NCBI GenBank assembly: GCA_028718265.1
Contig: JAQUMG010000112.1
Span: 1 to 5,918, forward strand
Origin: Candidatus Omnitrophota bacterium
GTDB taxonomy: Bacteria > Omnitrophota > Koll11 > JAHIPI01
Reading direction: 5' to 3'
Length of the DNA stretch: 5,918 nt
Shown here: positions 1 through 5,918 of the stretch, in pieces
How positions within the stretch are numbered: position 1 is the stretch's first letter
How the letters are laid out: every line of letters begins with the position of its first letter
The notes under the pieces: model-generated
What the model saw: the letters and a program-made list of their open reading frames with translations, nothing else
The model's database searches: none
What the model was told of the DNA's origin: nothing
Position numbers and translations under genes: made by a program

Positions 1-1099
1 CATGCTGGACTATTCCGGCAATCTCCTGTGGGGCCTTGAGCAAAGGGGGGAGGAGCGCGTTTTAAATAACCTGAAACTTGTTACATCGGACAAAAAATAT
101 TATCCGTATGTAGAATGGACGGGTACGATGTGGTCGCACGCGGTTGTGACATCAACGCCCGTTCCGGACATAAAACTTCACATGATGGCATGGCGCAGCC
201 ATTTTGCCTCTATATTCGGAGCAGAGGCACTCAGGCGCGTAAACGGATTCTCACCGCCGGAGATGCATCTTCCGATTCATCCCGACGTCTGTTTTGAATA
301 CGTAAAAGCGCTTAAGGAATGCGGCTATGAATGGCTGATGGTTCAGGAGCATACCGTCGAAAATCAGGACGGCAGAGGAATAAGAAAGCCGAATTTTCCG
401 CATAAGCTGGTTGCCAAAAATTCCAGCGGAGAAGTATTGGAAATCGCCGTTATAATAAAGACGCAGGGATCCGACAATAAGCTAATAGGGCAGATGCAGC
501 CTTATTATGAAGCGCAGACAAGACATCGGGAAGAATACGGCGGTAAAAACGTCCCGCCATTCGTATTCCAGATAGGGGACGGCGAAAACGGCGGCGTTGT
601 GATGAACGAGTTTCCTCCCATGTATAAACAGGTGTTCAATGAAGTGGGCTCCGAAGGCGTTGTTGCCATGAACGGATCCGAATATCTGGAATTCATAAAA
701 GGAAAAGGCATAGACGAAAAATCTTTTATACCGATTCAGCCTATATCGCAGTACCGCGTATGGGAATATGTGAAAGATTATCACCCCGGGGCGTGCGATG
801 AGGCGATTAAAATAGTCCATGAAAAAGACGGCGGATTCAATCTTGACAGGGGCTCATGGACCAACGATAAAAACTGGGTCCATGGATATGAAAATGTGCT
901 GGATCCCATAAACAAGCTTAGCGCAAAATTCCACGAGAAGTACAATAACGGGGAAGCGGACACCGGAGATCCCGGATACAAGAAAGCGCTTCTTTACCTT
1001 TTATTGTCGCAGACCAGCTGTTTCAGGTATTGGGGGCAGGGTGTCTGGACGGATTATGCTAAAGAGATATGCCGTCGGGGGATGGAAGCACTAAAATAA
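1..1099 (+). CDS. Glycoside hydrolase family 57 protein, C-terminal part (5' end outside window)
   Basis: This is the C-terminal 365 residues or so of a GH57-family protein. The family comprises retaining alpha-glucan-active enzymes such as alpha-amylases, 4-alpha-glucanotransferases and branching enzymes, and some members of unknown substrate. Residues are counted from the ATG at position 2. The segment NGFSPPEMHLP (81-91) resembles the family motif carrying the nucleophile, probably E87. FQIGDGENGG (189-198) resembles the motif carrying the acid/base Asp, probably D193. The C-terminal helical part has GSWTNDKNW (284-292) and a Trp-rich stretch, FRYWGQGVWTDYAKEI (341-356), as in many GH57 proteins. 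The N-terminal motif with the first family signature (HQP-like) is absent, and the ORF is open to the left edge. The ATG at position 2 is therefore probably an internal Met and not the start. No signal peptide can be judged. It ends in TAA 15 nt before the PurF-like gene, which suggests co-transcription. Family call is fairly firm; the substrate cannot be assigned. Confidence 0.8.
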   Translation, partial: MLDYSGNLLWGLEQRGEERVLNNLKLVTSDKKYYPYVEWTGTMWSHAVVTSTPVPDIKLHMMAWRSHFASIFGAEALRRVNGFSPPEMHLPIHPDVCFEYVKALKECGYEWLMVQEHTVENQDGRGIRKPNFPHKLVAKNSSGEVLEIAVIIKTQGSDNKLIGQMQPYYEAQTRHREEYGGKNVPPFVFQIGDGENGGVVMNEFPPMYKQVFNEVGSEGVVAMNGSEYLEFIKGKGIDEKSFIPIQPISQYRVWEYVKDYHPGACDEAIKIVHEKDGGFNLDRGSWTNDKNWVHGYENVLDPINKLSAKFHEKYNNGEADTGDPGYKKALLYLLLSQTSCFRYWGQGVWTDYAKEICRRGMEALK

Positions 1100-1114
1100 G
1101 AAAGGGCTGTAACG

Positions 1115-2578
1115 ATGAGCGGTATTTTCGGAGTAGCTTCTAAAAAGGATTGTGCGGAAATATTATTTTACGGAACGGATTACCATTCGCATTTAGGCAC
1201 GGAATACGGCGGCATGGCCGTTCTGGGCAGCGAATTTTCGCGCCATATCCACAATATAAGCCAGAGTCAGTTTAAGTCAAAGTTCTACGAAGATTATCAC
1301 CGGATGAAGGGCAATAAGGGTATTGGCGTCATAAGTGCGCTCGAGGAGCAGCCTATTTATTTAAAATCAAAATTCGGCCCGTTCTGCGTAGTTACTAACG
1401 GTTATATAGAAAACACCGATGAACTTGCGCAGGACTTATTAAACAAAGGCATGTCGTTCAGTGAAGTCAGCAAGGGAGCCGTGAACGCCACGGAACTTGT
1501 CGCCAAGATGATTACTCAGGGTGATGATATTGTTGACGGTATAGAAAAAATGTTCGAGGCCATAGAGGGTTCCTGCTCGCTTTTGCTGCTGAATAAAGAC
1601 GGAGTTTATGCCGCCAGAGACAGGTACGGATACACGCCGCTCATCGTCGGAAAACGAAATGACGCATGGGCAGTTACTTCCGAAACGAGTGCTTTTCCGA
1701 ACAGCGATTTCGAGGTAGTTAAATATCTCGGGCCGGGAGAAATTACTCTGATAACCGAAAGCGGGATGAAAGCGCTGAAACCCGGCAGAGACCAGGAACA
1801 GATCTGTACATTTTTATGGATATATACGGGTTTTCCGGCCTCCAACTATGAGGGCATTAATACGGAAATCGTAAGAGAACGATGCGGACGCTTTTTGGCG
1901 AAACGCGATAAAGACATAGAAGTAGATGTCGTCTCCGGCGTGCCGGATTCGGGCGTCGCCCATGCCATCGGGTATGCCATGGAGTCGGGTAAGCCGCTGA
2001 GAAGGCCGCTGGTTAAATACACGCCGGGATACGGCAGGAGTTATACGCCGCCTTCGCAGGATACGCGCGACCTGGTAGCCAGGATGAAACTTATAGCCAT
2101 TAAAGAGATTATCGACGGTAATCGCATTGTGGTATGTGAAGATTCCATAGTCAGGGGAACGCAATTGAAGAACTTTACCGTTAAAAAGTTGTGGGATGCC
2201 GGAGCCAAAGAGATTCACGTTCGCCCGGCCTGTCCGCCGCTTATGTTTCCCTGCAAATTTAATCTTTCCACAAGAAGCATAAAAGAATTAGCGGCGCGAA
2301 AGGCCATTTGCAGCATAGAAGGGCATGATCTGGAAGATGTGTCCGAATATACCGACCATAATTCCGAAAAATATAATAAGATGGTTAAGTGGATTACCGA
2401 TGATTTGGAAGTTACTACGATCAGGTATCAGACCGTAGGCGACATGGTTAAAGCGATAGATGTGCCTAAGGAAAAGCTATGTTTGTATTGCTGGACAGGC
2501 GGTTGTCCTCAGAAGAAATTGTGCGGCAGGAAAGCCTATAAATTAAGTAAAAAACAATTAGAAGCAAAAATAGCATAA
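1115..2578 (+). CDS. Amidophosphoribosyltransferase-like protein (PurF paralogue) with a degenerate glutaminase domain
   Basis: This 487-residue protein has the two-domain layout of PurF, the enzyme that makes phosphoribosylamine from PRPP and glutamine at the start of purine synthesis. The N-terminal Ntn-hydrolase domain (about 1-225) starts MSGIFGV where PurF has the catalytic CGIxGI, so the Cys nucleophile is Ser2. PurF's GHVRY Arg is missing (GIGVISA, 69-75), and the SDTE Asp is Ala125 (NATE, 124-127). The Asn-Gly pair is kept (N95-G96). The phosphoribosyltransferase domain keeps GVPDSG (275-280) and the PRPP motif VVCEDSIVRGTQ (339-350). The YFxRPDS loop is altered to YTGFPAS (237-243). 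Cysteines at C231, C380, C456 and C459 match the iron-sulfur ligand region of Bacillus-type PurF. The start is supported by AAAGGG 8 nt upstream and by the family N-terminus; no upstream codon supplies a Cys. I recall similar MSGxFGVASKKDC proteins annotated as amidophosphoribosyltransferase in Bacteroides and other anaerobes. Function is unproven, and it is probably not the housekeeping PurF. Confidence 0.85.
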   Translation: MSGIFGVASKKDCAEILFYGTDYHSHLGTEYGGMAVLGSEFSRHIHNISQSQFKSKFYEDYHRMKGNKGIGVISALEEQPIYLKSKFGPFCVVTNGYIENTDELAQDLLNKGMSFSEVSKGAVNATELVAKMITQGDDIVDGIEKMFEAIEGSCSLLLLNKDGVYAARDRYGYTPLIVGKRNDAWAVTSETSAFPNSDFEVVKYLGPGEITLITESGMKALKPGRDQEQICTFLWIYTGFPASNYEGINTEIVRERCGRFLAKRDKDIEVDVVSGVPDSGVAHAIGYAMESGKPLRRPLVKYTPGYGRSYTPPSQDTRDLVARMKLIAIKEIIDGNRIVVCEDSIVRGTQLKNFTVKKLWDAGAKEIHVRPACPPLMFPCKFNLSTRSIKELAARKAICSIEGHDLEDVSEYTDHNSEKYNKMVKWITDDLEVTTIRYQTVGDMVKAIDVPKEKLCLYCWTGGCPQKKLCGRKAYKLSKKQLEAKIA

Positions 2579-2598
2579 CGCAATAAGTATTGTTAACA

Positions 2599-2651
2599 AA
2601 TATAAAAGGCATCTCTCTAGAAGTAAGAATATGAGAGATGCCTTTTATATT
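2599..2651 (+). terminator. Rho-independent terminator, 19-bp perfect hairpin
   Basis: The arms 2599-2617 and 2633-2651 are perfectly complementary over 19 bp, around a 15-nt loop (2618-2632). The GC-containing core is GGCATCTCTC paired with GAGAGATGCC. It is followed by a TTTTATATT tract that also pairs with the A-rich left flank. It begins 21 nt after the stop of the PurF-like gene and lies before the promoter of the next gene, so it separates the two transcription units. The matching A-run on the left means it could also work on the minus strand, although no minus-strand gene is seen downstream of it. Confidence 0.85.
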
Positions 2652-2675
2652 GGTGGGCCGGAATACAAAAATTAG

Positions 2676-2704
2676 TTGAGTTACTCTTGTCTTAATGATA
2701 TAAT
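2676..2704 (+). promoter_or_regulatory. Sigma70-type promoter of the sugar-modification operon
   Basis: TTGAGT (2676-2681, four of six matches to the -35 consensus) is followed by a 17-nt spacer and a perfect TATAAT (2699-2704). A start site near 2710-2712 would leave a leader of about 30 nt before the ATG at 2741. The site sits directly after the terminator of the previous unit and before a four-gene run with no other obvious promoter. The surrounding DNA is AT-rich, so a chance match is possible, but spacing and placement are right. Confidence 0.65.
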
Positions 2705-2727
2705 AATACGCTATTATTATATAATAA
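2698..2727. promoter_or_regulatory. AT-rich inverted repeats over the -10 box and start site (possible operator or 5' hairpin)
   Basis: An 11-bp perfect inverted repeat runs 2698-2708 and 2712-2722 around the triplet CGC. The left arm includes the whole -10 hexamer and the right arm covers the predicted start site. A second, overlapping perfect palindrome of 14 bp, TTATTATATAATAA, lies at 2714-2727. A repressor bound here would block the promoter. Because the bases are almost all A and T, low complexity could create such symmetry by chance, and no regulator family is recognised. Confidence 0.4.
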
Positions 2728-2730
2728 AAG

Positions 2731-2736
2731 AAGGAG
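2731..2736 (+). promoter_or_regulatory. Strong ribosome binding site of the Gfo/Idh/MocA gene
   Basis: AAGGAG, extended as AGAAGGAGAAAC, ends 4 nt before the ATG at 2741. It is the best Shine-Dalgarno match in the window and fixes the start of this gene. Confidence 0.8.
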
Positions 2737-2740
2737 AAAC

Positions 2741-3724
2741 ATGGTCAAAGTAGGCATGGTAGGGCTGGGTTACTGGGGCAAAAACATCTTACGAAACCTC
2801 TACGAAATGGAAGTGCTGCATATGGCCTGTGATTCCGATCCGCAAACCATAGAAAGCAGGAAAAAAGAATTTCCGGACGTAAATTACACGCCTTATTTTG
2901 AGAATATAATAGCCGATCCGGAAATAAACGCAGTAGTTATCGCTACACCCGCCGCTACGCATTACGAATTGGTCAGTCAGGCCTTAAATGCAGGTAAAGA
3001 TGTCCTTGTGGAAAAACCGTTAGCCCTCAATCTGAAGCATGGCAGAGAATTGGTGGATTTGGCTAAGGAAGGAAACAGGATATTGATGGTAGGCCATATT
3101 CTGCAATATCATCCCGCCGTTATTAAATTGAAAGAACTTATAGAAAAAGGCACATTAGGCGATATCCGGTATATCTACTCGAACCGGCTCAATATCGGTA
3201 AGCTAAGGGTTGAGGAGAATATTTTATGGAGTTTTGCCCCCCACGATATATCGGTTATCTTAATGCTGGTCGGCGATGAGCCTGTAAAAGTAGGGTGTTT
3301 TAAGGCGGAGTATCTAAATAAGGGGATTTGTGATGTTACGTTGAGTGCACTGGAGTTTAAAAATGACATAAAAGGGCATATTTTTGTAAGCTGGCTGCAC
3401 CCCTTTAAAGAACAAAAATTGATCGTGGTTGGCTCAAAGGCAATGGCGGTTTTTGATGATTTAACTAAAGAGAAACTGTTTATCTATCCTCATAAAATAG
3501 AATGGAATAGCGGAAACATCCCCATAGCCTATAAGGCAGAACACTATAGCGTTGAGGTGGAGAAAAAAGAACCCCTAAAAGAAGAGTTAAGACATTTTAT
3601 CGAATGCGCCTCCCGGAGAATTACGCCGAAAACTGACGGCGAGGAGGGCCTGAGGGTCCTGAGAGTATTGGAAGAAGCAGAAAACTCAACTAGCTATGAG
3701 CCATTTCCTATGGCGGAGTTATAA
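2741..3724 (+). CDS. Gfo/Idh/MocA-family oxidoreductase, probably acting on a nucleotide sugar
   Basis: This 327-residue protein has the usual length and layout of the family: an N-terminal NAD(P)-binding Rossmann fold followed by an alpha/beta sugar-binding domain. The dinucleotide motif GLGYWG is at 8-13. AVVIATPAATHYEL (64-77) follows, then the family-defining EKP with its catalytic Lys (91-93) and GHILQYHP (118-125). WSFAPHDIS (163-171) carries a conserved His-Asp pair, H168-D169. It resembles the GYWG-type members found in surface-polysaccharide loci more than the classic WbpB sequence as I remember it. The gene directly downstream is a WlbB/WbpD-like acetyltransferase, with the stop codon abutting its start, which points to a UDP-HexNAc or UDP-HexNAc-uronate 3-dehydrogenase role, like WlbA. 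That role is inferred from context. Cytosolic; no signal peptide or membrane segment. It is the first gene of its operon, with its own promoter and ribosome binding site. Confidence 0.85.
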   Translation: MVKVGMVGLGYWGKNILRNLYEMEVLHMACDSDPQTIESRKKEFPDVNYTPYFENIIADPEINAVVIATPAATHYELVSQALNAGKDVLVEKPLALNLKHGRELVDLAKEGNRILMVGHILQYHPAVIKLKELIEKGTLGDIRYIYSNRLNIGKLRVEENILWSFAPHDISVILMLVGDEPVKVGCFKAEYLNKGICDVTLSALEFKNDIKGHIFVSWLHPFKEQKLIVVGSKAMAVFDDLTKEKLFIYPHKIEWNSGNIPIAYKAEHYSVEVEKKEPLKEELRHFIECASRRITPKTDGEEGLRVLRVLEEAENSTSYEPFPMAEL

Positions 3725-4327
3725 ATGCCCGGGCACAATTCCAAAAATAAGAGATTTTTCGTTCATCCTTCTTCCCACATCGATGAAAATGTAATTATCG
3801 GTGAAGGCGCTAAGATATGGCATTTTTCCCACATATTAAAGGATTCAAAAATTGGAAAAAATTGTATCATCGGGCAGAATGTTTCTATCGGCCCGGATGT
3901 CATTATCGGTAATAGCTGCAAAATCCAGAACAATGTTTCGATATATAAAGGTGTAACTCTTGAAGACGAGGTATTTTGCGCACCCAGCTGCGTTTTTACC
4001 AATGTCTATAATCCGCGGGCGTTTATCGAGAGAAAAAATGAATTCCTGCCTACACTGGTCAGGAGAGGGGCCACAATCGGAGCAAACGCAACCATCGTCT
4101 GCGGAGTAACTATCGGTTCCTACGCGTTCATAGGCGCCGGCGCAGTTGTTAAAGAGGACGTGCCTGATTATGCTTTGGTTGTCGGTGTTCCGGCCAGGCA
4201 GATAGGATGGGCATGCAAATGCGGCGTAACACTTATGTCAAAGGGGAATATATCAAAGTGCAAGGCATGCGGAGCAGAATATAAAAGTTGCCAGGGCCGT
4301 CTTACGGTTTTAAATGAGAAAGTATGA
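3725..4327 (+). CDS. wlbB: WlbB/WbpD-like sugar-nucleotide N-acetyltransferase (left-handed beta-helix) with zinc-ribbon-like tail
   Basis: This 200-residue hexapeptide-repeat acetyltransferase closely resembles WlbB/WbpD. Those enzymes transfer acetyl from acetyl-CoA to the 3-amino group of UDP-2-acetamido-3-amino-2,3-dideoxyglucuronate, on the route to diacetamido uronic acids of O-antigens. Visible signatures are the repeats [13 protein letters not shown] (24-36), IIGQNVSIG (48-56) and [10 protein letters not shown] (65-74), then [15 protein letters not shown] (90-104), [19 protein letters not shown] (113-131) and [13 protein letters not shown] (150-162). N93 in FTNVYNPR may match the Asn I recall as contacting the sugar amine in WlbB. 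After the usual family end the protein continues with CxC (C164, C166), CxxC (C179, C182) and C189, which looks like a small zinc ribbon. ATG follows the previous stop with no gap, and GGAG at 3715-3718 is the likely ribosome binding site. The TGA stop overlaps the next ATG. Family call is firm; the exact sugar is inferred. Confidence 0.88.
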   Translation: MPGHNSKNKRFFVHPSSHIDENVIIGEGAKIWHFSHILKDSKIGKNCIIGQNVSIGPDVIIGNSCKIQNNVSIYKGVTLEDEVFCAPSCVFTNVYNPRAFIERKNEFLPTLVRRGATIGANATIVCGVTIGSYAFIGAGAVVKEDVPDYALVVGVPARQIGWACKCGVTLMSKGNISKCKACGAEYKSCQGRLTVLNEKV

Positions 4328-5175
4328 AAATACAGGATTATCCACAGAGAATAGTCATTGAACTTACAGCTGCATGTAACCTGTCCTGCTCCATGTGCCC
4401 GCGCCGTTACATAGAAAAAAAAGACGGCCATATGTCCGGAGATCTGTGGCGCAGGCTTATCAATGAAATATCCGGCGATTCACCGCACTCGATCATACTT
4501 CCTTTCTGGCGCGGAGAATCATTGCTTCATCCTGAATTTTCAGAACTCCTCAGATTCGCCCTGGACAAATCCCTCCGGGTTCACATAGCTTCGAACGGAA
4601 TGCTTGTTAAAGGCAGATATGCGGCAACGTTAGCTGATTGTGAGTTTGTTACTTTCAGCATACATAATGAAACAGGGTATGAACGCGCAAAGTCATTCTT
4701 AGCTTTTAAGCACGGTAAATCCCCGGTTGTCCAAGTTTCTTTTGTCAAAAATGAAAAAACTACCGGCGAAATCTGCAGCCTATTGATAAATTCCGCTGAT
4801 TTGGGAGGATTTGACAGTATACGCATTTATGATGAACATAGTAAAGACGGGATATTCGGAAAGTCAGGCCATTTTGTTGATCATCCCCGCAATTTTTGCC
4901 CGAAACTCGAAGACACGCTTGTCATAGCTTATGACGGTTCTGTTTCGCGATGTAATCATATTTGGGAAACGGAAAACCGGCTCAATGCAAATGGGAGCAG
5001 CATTAAAGAAATATGGGATTCACATAGACTTGACGAAATACGCCGCGAATACCCCGATTCTAAATGCAGTTCCTGCGATCAGTGGATAGGGCACACTTGC
5101 GGTGAGTCCTATAAGTGTATAAATGACAAAATTCAACACAACCTATATACGGCAGACAGTATTTTAACTAATTAA
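4324..5175 (+). CDS. Radical SAM protein with SPASM-like C-terminal cysteine cluster
   Basis: This 283-residue protein has the radical SAM motif CNLSCSMC (C18, C22, C25), which binds a 4Fe-4S cluster and S-adenosylmethionine. [10 protein letters not shown] (61-70) stands at the GGE-type position, and VHIASNGML (86-94) is typical of the barrel core. The C-terminal part has [20 protein letters not shown] (191-210), in which C192, G205 and C210 fit the start of a SPASM or twitch domain. C248, C251, C259 and C265 follow, so one or two auxiliary iron-sulfur clusters are plausible. Such domains occur in peptide-maturing and sulfatase-maturing enzymes, but also in unassigned enzymes of polysaccharide loci. 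No small precursor peptide gene is seen beside it. The ATGA overlap with the acetyltransferase suggests translational coupling, so a role in modifying the same sugar or glycan is a reasonable inference. The reaction cannot be assigned from sequence. Confidence 0.85.
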   Translation: MKIQDYPQRIVIELTAACNLSCSMCPRRYIEKKDGHMSGDLWRRLINEISGDSPHSIILPFWRGESLLHPEFSELLRFALDKSLRVHIASNGMLVKGRYAATLADCEFVTFSIHNETGYERAKSFLAFKHGKSPVVQVSFVKNEKTTGEICSLLINSADLGGFDSIRIYDEHSKDGIFGKSGHFVDHPRNFCPKLEDTLVIAYDGSVSRCNHIWETENRLNANGSSIKEIWDSHRLDEIRREYPDSKCSSCDQWIGHTCGESYKCINDKIQHNLYTADSILTN

Positions 5176-5188
5176 TAAGGTGTAATTT

Positions 5189-5918
5189 ATGTGCGGAATA
5201 GCCGGAATCTACCGGCCCGGCCAGGAATCGATAGAACGCGGGCTTATCAAAAAGATGACCGACGCAATTGCTCACAGAGGGCCTGACGGTGAGGGTCATT
5301 TTATTGATAGGGATATTGCTTTGGGGCATAGGCGCCTTGCCGTTCTAGACCTGACGCCGGCGGGTAATCAGCCGATGCTTACAGCGGATAGGCAACTTGT
5401 CGTTTCATATAACGGCGAGATCTACAATTTTCGTGAATTGCGCCGCGAGCTGGAGAATCTCGGTTATCGGTTTAATTCGCGCACCGATACGGAAGTCATT
5501 CTTCATGGATACCGGGAATGGGGGCTGGATCTGATTCCGCGGCTCAACGGAATGTTTGCTTTTGCCCTTTGGGACGCGAAAAAGAGAGAGCTTATTCTTG
5601 CCCGCGACCGCTACGGAATAAAGCCGCTTTATCTGTGGAAAAACGGCAAAGAATATGTATTTGCCTCAGAGATCAAAGCCATCCTGCAGCACCCCGGCTA
5701 CAGAATAGAAGTCAACTATGACGCCCTCAACGAGTATTTTACTTTTCAGAATATTTTCAGATTTCACACATTTTTTAAGGGGATCGATATGTTACCGCCG
5801 GCCAGAATTATTAGAATCAATAATGCGGGAGAATCCGAGATACGTACATACTGGGATTATAACTTTACGGACAGAGATTCTTCGATGACGGAAGAAGATG
5901 CCTGTGAGGAGACTCTTA
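5189..5918 (+). CDS. asnB: Asparagine synthetase (glutamine-hydrolysing), AsnB family, N-terminal part (3' end outside window)
   Basis: The frame is open from ATG 5189 to the right edge, giving 243 codons with no stop. The N-terminal glutaminase domain is intact: Met1-Cys2 in MCGIAGIYRP, with Cys2 the nucleophile after Met removal. AHRGPDGEG (28-36), LGHRRLAVLDL (45-55), YNGEIYN (74-80), RTDTEVILHGY (98-108), and ARDRYGIKPLY (138-148) follow, then ASEIKAIL (159-166). The ATP-pyrophosphatase synthetase domain with its SGGxDS motif would lie beyond the window. The domain supplies ammonia from glutamine, and in classic AsnB the acceptor is beta-aspartyl-AMP. AsnB homologues inside O-antigen loci, such as WbpS, are thought to amidate uronic acids, so the neighbours here make a sugar acceptor possible. 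It starts 13 nt after the radical SAM gene, with TAAGG at 5176-5180 as ribosome binding site. Family call is firm; the acceptor is open. Confidence 0.9.
   Translation, partial: MCGIAGIYRPGQESIERGLIKKMTDAIAHRGPDGEGHFIDRDIALGHRRLAVLDLTPAGNQPMLTADRQLVVSYNGEIYNFRELRRELENLGYRFNSRTDTEVILHGYREWGLDLIPRLNGMFAFALWDAKKRELILARDRYGIKPLYLWKNGKEYVFASEIKAILQHPGYRIEVNYDALNEYFTFQNIFRFHTFFKGIDMLPPARIIRINNAGESEIRTYWDYNFTDRDSSMTEEDACEETL

Noticed and set aside
2..4. ATG at the left edge as the true start of the GH57 protein
   Set aside because: The protein begins in the middle of the family fold, without the N-terminal HQP-like motif, and the frame is open to the edge, so the gene very likely starts upstream.
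482..820. Minus-strand open frame of 112 codons, rich in aromatic residues
   Set aside because: It is antisense to the GH57 gene; its Phe/Tyr richness simply mirrors Lys/Glu- and Ile-rich codons of the sense strand.
1814..2218. Minus-strand open frame of 134 codons
   Set aside because: It lies wholly within the strongly conserved PurF-like gene on the other strand, and its translation shows no recognisable family.
1115..2578. Housekeeping PurF
   Set aside because: The catalytic Cys, the glutamine-binding Arg and Asp, and the RPDS loop are all changed, so normal glutamine-dependent activity is not supported.
4168..4431. Minus-strand open frame across the acetyltransferase/radical SAM junction
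   Set aside because: Both genes it crosses have clear conserved motifs on the plus strand; the frame has no recognisable domain or ribosome binding site that I can support.
4324..5175. RiPP-maturation system (radical SAM/SPASM plus precursor peptide)
   Set aside because: No small precursor ORF, leader-binding RRE domain, protease or exporter is visible next to it; the flanking genes are sugar- and amide-forming enzymes.
5518..5721. Plus-strand open frame of 67 codons in another frame
   Set aside because: It lies inside the conserved AsnB coding sequence, whose frame is intact here from 5189 to the edge.
1..5918. CRISPR arrays, tRNA or rRNA genes, insertion sequences, attachment sites
   Set aside because: No regularly spaced repeats, no transposase or integrase sequence, no tRNA-like fold and no paired terminal repeats were seen; almost all of the window is coding.

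Overview
The window reads as ordinary, fully coding bacterial DNA on the + strand, moderate to low in GC, with Shine-Dalgarno sequences, ATG starts and tight operon spacing. Six genes are visible, and the first and last are cut by the window edges. The mix of a GH57 glycosidase, a PurF paralogue and a nucleotide-sugar modification cassette suggests a Gram-negative-type bacterium with a surface polysaccharide. An uncultured lineage such as Omnitrophota would fit my memory of similar proteins, but this is a low-confidence guess and no rRNA or other taxonomic marker is present.

Unit 1 (1-2651) holds the C-terminal 365 residues of a GH57-family glycosidase or glucanotransferase. After 15 nt comes a 487-residue amidophosphoribosyltransferase-like protein. 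That protein keeps the PRPP-binding motif and the positions of the iron-sulfur cysteines of Bacillus-type PurF. Its glutaminase domain appears inactivated: the nucleophile Cys is Ser, and the Arg and Asp that bind glutamine are gone. The unit ends in a 19-bp perfect hairpin terminator (2599-2651).

Unit 2 (2676 to beyond 5918) starts with a recognisable sigma70-type promoter, TTGAGT-17-TATAAT. Its -10 box and predicted start site lie inside an AT-only inverted repeat that could be an operator or a 5' mRNA hairpin. The genes in order are: a Gfo/Idh/MocA oxidoreductase of the GYWG type; a WlbB/WbpD-like left-handed beta-helix N-acetyltransferase with a zinc-ribbon-like tail; a small radical SAM protein with a SPASM-like C-terminus; and an AsnB-type asparagine synthetase with an intact Cys2 nucleophile, truncated at the right edge. 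Junctions are 0 nt, a 4-nt ATGA overlap, and 13 nt, so the four are very probably co-transcribed.

The working interpretation of unit 2 is a sugar-modification cassette for a surface glycan. The oxidoreductase would make a keto-sugar nucleotide, an aminotransferase not seen here would aminate it, and the WlbB-like enzyme would N-acetylate it. The AsnB homologue could amidate a uronic acid carboxylate rather than aspartate. The role of the radical SAM enzyme is unknown and is the most open question in this unit. The degenerate PurF paralogue is the most unusual single protein in the window.
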